Shown here: positions 60,990 to 64,000 of the stretch, piece by piece
How the letters are laid out: every line of letters starts with the position of its first letter
Position numbering within the stretch: position 1 is the first letter of the stretch
From: an uncultured archaeon
GTDB taxonomy: Archaea > Thermoproteota > EX4484-205 > JAAOZP01
Direction of reading: 5' to 3'
Assembly (NCBI GenBank): GCA_938045545.1
Contig: CALIBN010000016.1
Coordinates: forward strand, 1 to 64,000
DNA: 64,000 nucleotides
Program-made: the position numbers and the translations under genes
Notes under the pieces: generated by a model
What the model was told of the DNA's origin: nothing
The model's input: the letters and a program-made list of their open reading frames with translations, nothing else
Database searches by the model: none

Positions 60990-62749
60990 CTTCTTCCATA
61001 TCTACGGTAGATCAGGAGCATTGCTCCAACCATGATAATCACGATCAACGCTCCTATCAGCATGACCTCCCCCCTCTGCTTAACGTAAATATGGAGGCTA
61101 CGAGTAGCTGCCTGACTCTGATCTGCCTTAAGGCTTAAAGTAGCATAGTAGTCTCCCGCGCTTATGTCAGCATCGCTAGTAATGGTCAGTGAGAAAACAA
61201 CGTTTTCCTGAGGCTTAAGCAGCGATACGAGACTCGGGTCGACCTTAATGTTGAACCCGCTTGGCGCGTCAGATACATCGAGCTTAAGATTTGAAAGCGA
61301 GCTGTAACCGGTGTTCTTAACCTCAACCTGGAAAACAATAGTCTCGCCGGCTGTTGTCTCGCAGTAGAAATTCTGAGTCATGTATGCGACGCTATACCAG
61401 CCTAGTATTCCCAATCCTAGGTTCAGCCTGTCGAAAGATCCATTTGCACTAGCCTCCAAAACTATTGACAACACGTCCGGCTCAGCCAGCGGAGGTATGC
61501 TTACAACCACGTTAAGCTTCCTGGTTTCACCGGCTTTCACGTAAAGCTTAGATACAACGCTTCCAGAAGAATCCTTCACCACCCAGTTGTAGCCTGAGGG
61601 AAGCCCAGTTATGCTGATGCTTACAACCCCGTCTGAGTCCCCCGTGTTTTCAACCTCTATAGGATAAGTGGCAGCACCCCCAGCGTAAGCATCAACGTAA
61701 GGCGTGTCCGTTCGAAGCCTCAACCTAGGAGAACCCTTAACAACTATTACGGTAAGGGGAAACGTTGAGTCGAAATCTTTTGTTTTAAAGAGGATGGTGA
61801 CCTCGTAACTTCCAGGAGCAGCGTCTAAAGGCACGTTTATCTTCGCCTTAATGTTAACTGATTCGCTTGAGCCTAGTGAGACACCGTAAAGGACGCTGCC
61901 GTCGCTTTTAACAACGCTGCCCGTCCAGCCGGCTGGGAGGCCTAAGGATATTGTCCCCGTTAGCCTTTCAGACAAAACGTTCCTGACGGTTAGGTCGAAG
62001 ACTACTGTGGAGCCTGGTTGAGCCTGAGCAACAGGGTAGGTTGAGGTTAAGATTTGAAGACTTTTCTTCTCAACGTATAGGGAGACAGTTTTCTCCTGGA
62101 TTATTGAGCCTAAAACCCTTATTTTCAGATTGTAGACCCCTTGCGCGTTGTATGGAATCTTTATCTTAAGGTTAAGGTTTTGAACGCTTCCCCGGCTCAG
62201 CGTCAGGTTTACTATTTCAGCTGAACCCGAGTATACTCCTGCCTCCCATCCCTCTGGAGCCTCAACCAGGATTGTTACCGTCTCCTCTTCCGACCCCTTG
62301 TTCTCCATGGAGACCGGAATACTGACTTCGGAGAAGGATTCAACCTTCAGATAGGTTTGAGATATTGAAACCTTGGGTGAAAAGTCCAGAATGATTTCCC
62401 CCAGATCTACGGAGGGCCTGTTTAGGCTGACGGTTATAGTCTTGCCTTCATACCCTTTTTTCTCCAGCTGAATTCTATAGGTACCACGGTCAAGACTTAT
62501 CGCAAACCCTCCGTTGACGAGAGTCCATATTTTAGTTATGAATGCTCCCGAGGAATCGTAAATGGTGACGGCCACGTTGCTTAAAGGATTACCGTTGAAG
62601 TCCTTCACTGAGCCTAGAAGCGTGTATGATTCCCCGGAAACAGGGATTGATTGATAGAGAGCCAGCAGCATTATTATGGAGATGATAAACCGGGTTTGCC
62701 GTTTAACACTTGTTTTAGCAATGCCTATTTTCTTATCCCATGTTTCCAT
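60986..62749 (-). CDS. Secreted/membrane-anchored protein with carboxypeptidase-regulatory-like and NEW3/CARDB-like Ig-fold repeats
   Basis: Signal-like N-terminus, 'LLGSVKDFNGNPLSNVAVTIYDSSG', repeated 'PGSYEVTILFK'/'NTGDSDGVVSISITGLPSGY', C-terminal TM. Confidence 0.8.
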   Translation of the reverse strand: METWDKKIGIAKTSVKRQTRFIISIIMLLALYQSIPVSGESYTLLGSVKDFNGNPLSNVAVTIYDSSGAFITKIWTLVNGGFAISLDRGTYRIQLEKKGYEGKTITVSLNRPSVDLGEIILDFSPKVSISQTYLKVESFSEVSIPVSMENKGSEEETVTILVEAPEGWEAGVYSGSAEIVNLTLSRGSVQNLNLKIKIPYNAQGVYNLKIRVLGSIIQEKTVSLYVEKKSLQILTSTYPVAQAQPGSTVVFDLTVRNVLSERLTGTISLGLPAGWTGSVVKSDGSVLYGVSLGSSESVNIKAKINVPLDAAPGSYEVTILFKTKDFDSTFPLTVIVVKGSPRLRLRTDTPYVDAYAGGAATYPIEVENTGDSDGVVSISITGLPSGYNWVVKDSSGSVVSKLYVKAGETRKLNVVVSIPPLAEPDVLSIVLEASANGSFDRLNLGLGILGWYSVAYMTQNFYCETTAGETIVFQVEVKNTGYSSLSNLKLDVSDAPSGFNIKVDPSLVSLLKPQENVVFSLTITSDADISAGDYYATLSLKADQSQAATRSLHIYVKQRGEVMLIGALIVIIMVGAMLLIYRRYGRR

Positions 62750-62750
62750 T

Positions 62751-62806
62751 GTTACTACCGATTGTAGTAACATCCCTTTATAAACGTTACTATTCCGTGT
62801 AGTAAG
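62751..62806. promoter_or_regulatory. Two BlaI-like operator palindromes in a divergent promoter
   Basis: GTTACTAC-CGATT-GTAGTAAC (62751-62771, perfect 8-bp arms) and GTTACTAT-TCCGT-GTAGTAAG (62786-62806). Confidence 0.65.
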
Positions 62807-62818
62807 GGTTAAATAATC

Positions 62819-63289
62819 ATGTTCAGAGTAATATTGAGAAAAATGCACCGAGGAGCCGCAAAAATATCTCAGTACAACATCGAAGGAAAGGAGCTTCAAG
62901 CCTTCTTAGGTCCATTAGAGACAAGTATAATAGAGGTCATGTGGAGTGCTAAGCAGCCCCTCACTGTCAGAGATGTTTATGAGAGGCTCAAGCGGAAAAA
63001 AAGAATCGCGTACACCACTGTTATGACAACGATGGATAGACTTTACGATAAAGGGCTGCTTGACAGGCGGGTGGAGAAAGGGAGGGGTGGAGTCCTCTAC
63101 GTATATTGGCCAAAGTTTGAAGAACATAATTTCAAGAAATCCGCTGTCCACGAGGTTTTAAATAGCCTCTTGGAAAATTTTGGAGATATTGTTGCAAGCT
63201 ACCTGGTTGAAAGAATCTCTTCGGAGGAGAAAGAGTTTAAAGATTTGAAGGATAAGTTGGAGAAAGCATTAAGGGGGAAAAGAGGTTGA
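62819..63289 (+). CDS. BlaI/MecI/CopY-family transcriptional regulator
   Basis: 'LGPLETSIIEVMWSAKQPLTVRDVYERLKRKKRIAYTTVMTTMDRLYDKGLLDRR'. Confidence 0.9.
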   Translation: MFRVILRKMHRGAAKISQYNIEGKELQAFLGPLETSIIEVMWSAKQPLTVRDVYERLKRKKRIAYTTVMTTMDRLYDKGLLDRRVEKGRGGVLYVYWPKFEEHNFKKSAVHEVLNSLLENFGDIVASYLVERISSEEKEFKDLKDKLEKALRGKRG

Positions 63290-63295
63290 CGAAGG

Positions 63296-64000
63296 ATGTT
63301 ATCTATTGACCTAAACTATATTCTTATCCAGCTTTTCCAGCCCTACTTCTACTACTCTACCACCCTACTGGTGGTTTCATTCGTATGCGTCAAGGCACTT
63401 GTGAAATACAATCGTCTACTCACAGCCGAGGTGAAAAGCCTGTGCTACCTATTTCCACTTACAATCCCCGTTTTACTCGTGGCGCTTACTTCCCCCTGGT
63501 TGATCACGAGGCTGCTCCTAGAGATCAAGGTAAGCAACAACCCGCATAGAATACTGCTAGCTACACCTCTAAATCCCCGTATTGCCGGGCTTCCTCCCCC
63601 GATAGTTTTCAACCATGTTAAGCTGCTTGACAACCCGCCTGTGGCAAACATGCTTCTTGCAGCCGGGTTAACGCTATCGTTATTTTACCTATTTACAACA
63701 ATAACCTTAAACGACAGGGTTGCTAAAAGAGTTTTCCGCATAGTTGAGCTTGAACCCAGCGAATACAAATCGCTACAGAAAAAAGTTGGAGAATTGTCCA
63801 AGAAGCTTGGAATCAACCCTCCCAGGGTTGGGCTCGTGGAGGATTTAAGGCCAAACGCCTTCACAGTGGGATATGGGCAGAGGACGATGCTAGTGTTCTC
63901 CTTAGGCATTCTCCAGACTCTGAATGAAAGAGAACTGGCTGCAGTCACAGCCCACGAGCTGGCTCATGTGAAAAACAATGATTTCTTATTTAAGACAATA
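63296..64000 (+). CDS. M48/BlaR1-like membrane metalloprotease, truncated by the window end
   Basis: 'ELAAVTAHELAHVKNNDFLFKTI' HExxH motif after TM helices. Confidence 0.85.
   Translation, partial: MLSIDLNYILIQLFQPYFYYSTTLLVVSFVCVKALVKYNRLLTAEVKSLCYLFPLTIPVLLVALTSPWLITRLLLEIKVSNNPHRILLATPLNPRIAGLPPPIVFNHVKLLDNPPVANMLLAAGLTLSLFYLFTTITLNDRVAKRVFRIVELEPSEYKSLQKKVGELSKKLGINPPRVGLVEDLRPNAFTVGYGQRTMLVFSLGILQTLNERELAAVTAHELAHVKNNDFLFKTI

Overview
Thermophile-like TACK-type archaeal chromosome segment; the lineage is inferred from gene content only (Cdv/ESCRT-III division genes, eukaryote-like r-proteins, intron-bearing tRNAs). The core backbone contains: SPOUT MTase-L3-L4-L23-L2 ribosomal operon, a minus-strand 16S-23S rRNA operon with processing stems, a detached 5S, DnaG, Tsr3, MetAP, CoaD, RpiA, a Cdv cluster, GatC/GatA, B12-dependent RNR plus CobA-type adenosyltransferase, ATP-dependent DNA ligase, an ABC exporter, and a BlaI-type repressor with an M48-like protease. 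Accessory islands interrupt the backbone. The most interesting signal is a recurrent module present at three places (about 10.0-11.2, 33.2-37.3 and 48.7-50.9 kb). In each, a PD-(D/E)XK-like gene (motif 'VEVKTT') sits tail-to-tail, with almost no gap or a small overlap, against a member of a conserved family beginning 'NPELRKRFVNSIEYLRKMDFF'. At two loci the nuclease side is preceded by a Cys-rich 'AHGPLKCGKxCRxCDYL' protein with a conserved upstream region. All three copies lie beside tRNA genes and partial tRNA fragments. The 33-37 kb copy also encodes a TGT/DpdA-like zinc-site protein running into a metallophosphoesterase-like segment and a long Glu-rich stretch. Other notable items: several tRNAs with apparent canonical and non-canonical introns, a TnpB/IS605 remnant inside the ribosomal operon, an operator pair in the BlaI divergent promoter, many interrupted accessory genes, and a candidate structured RNA. 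All homology calls are from reading the sequence; no searches were run.
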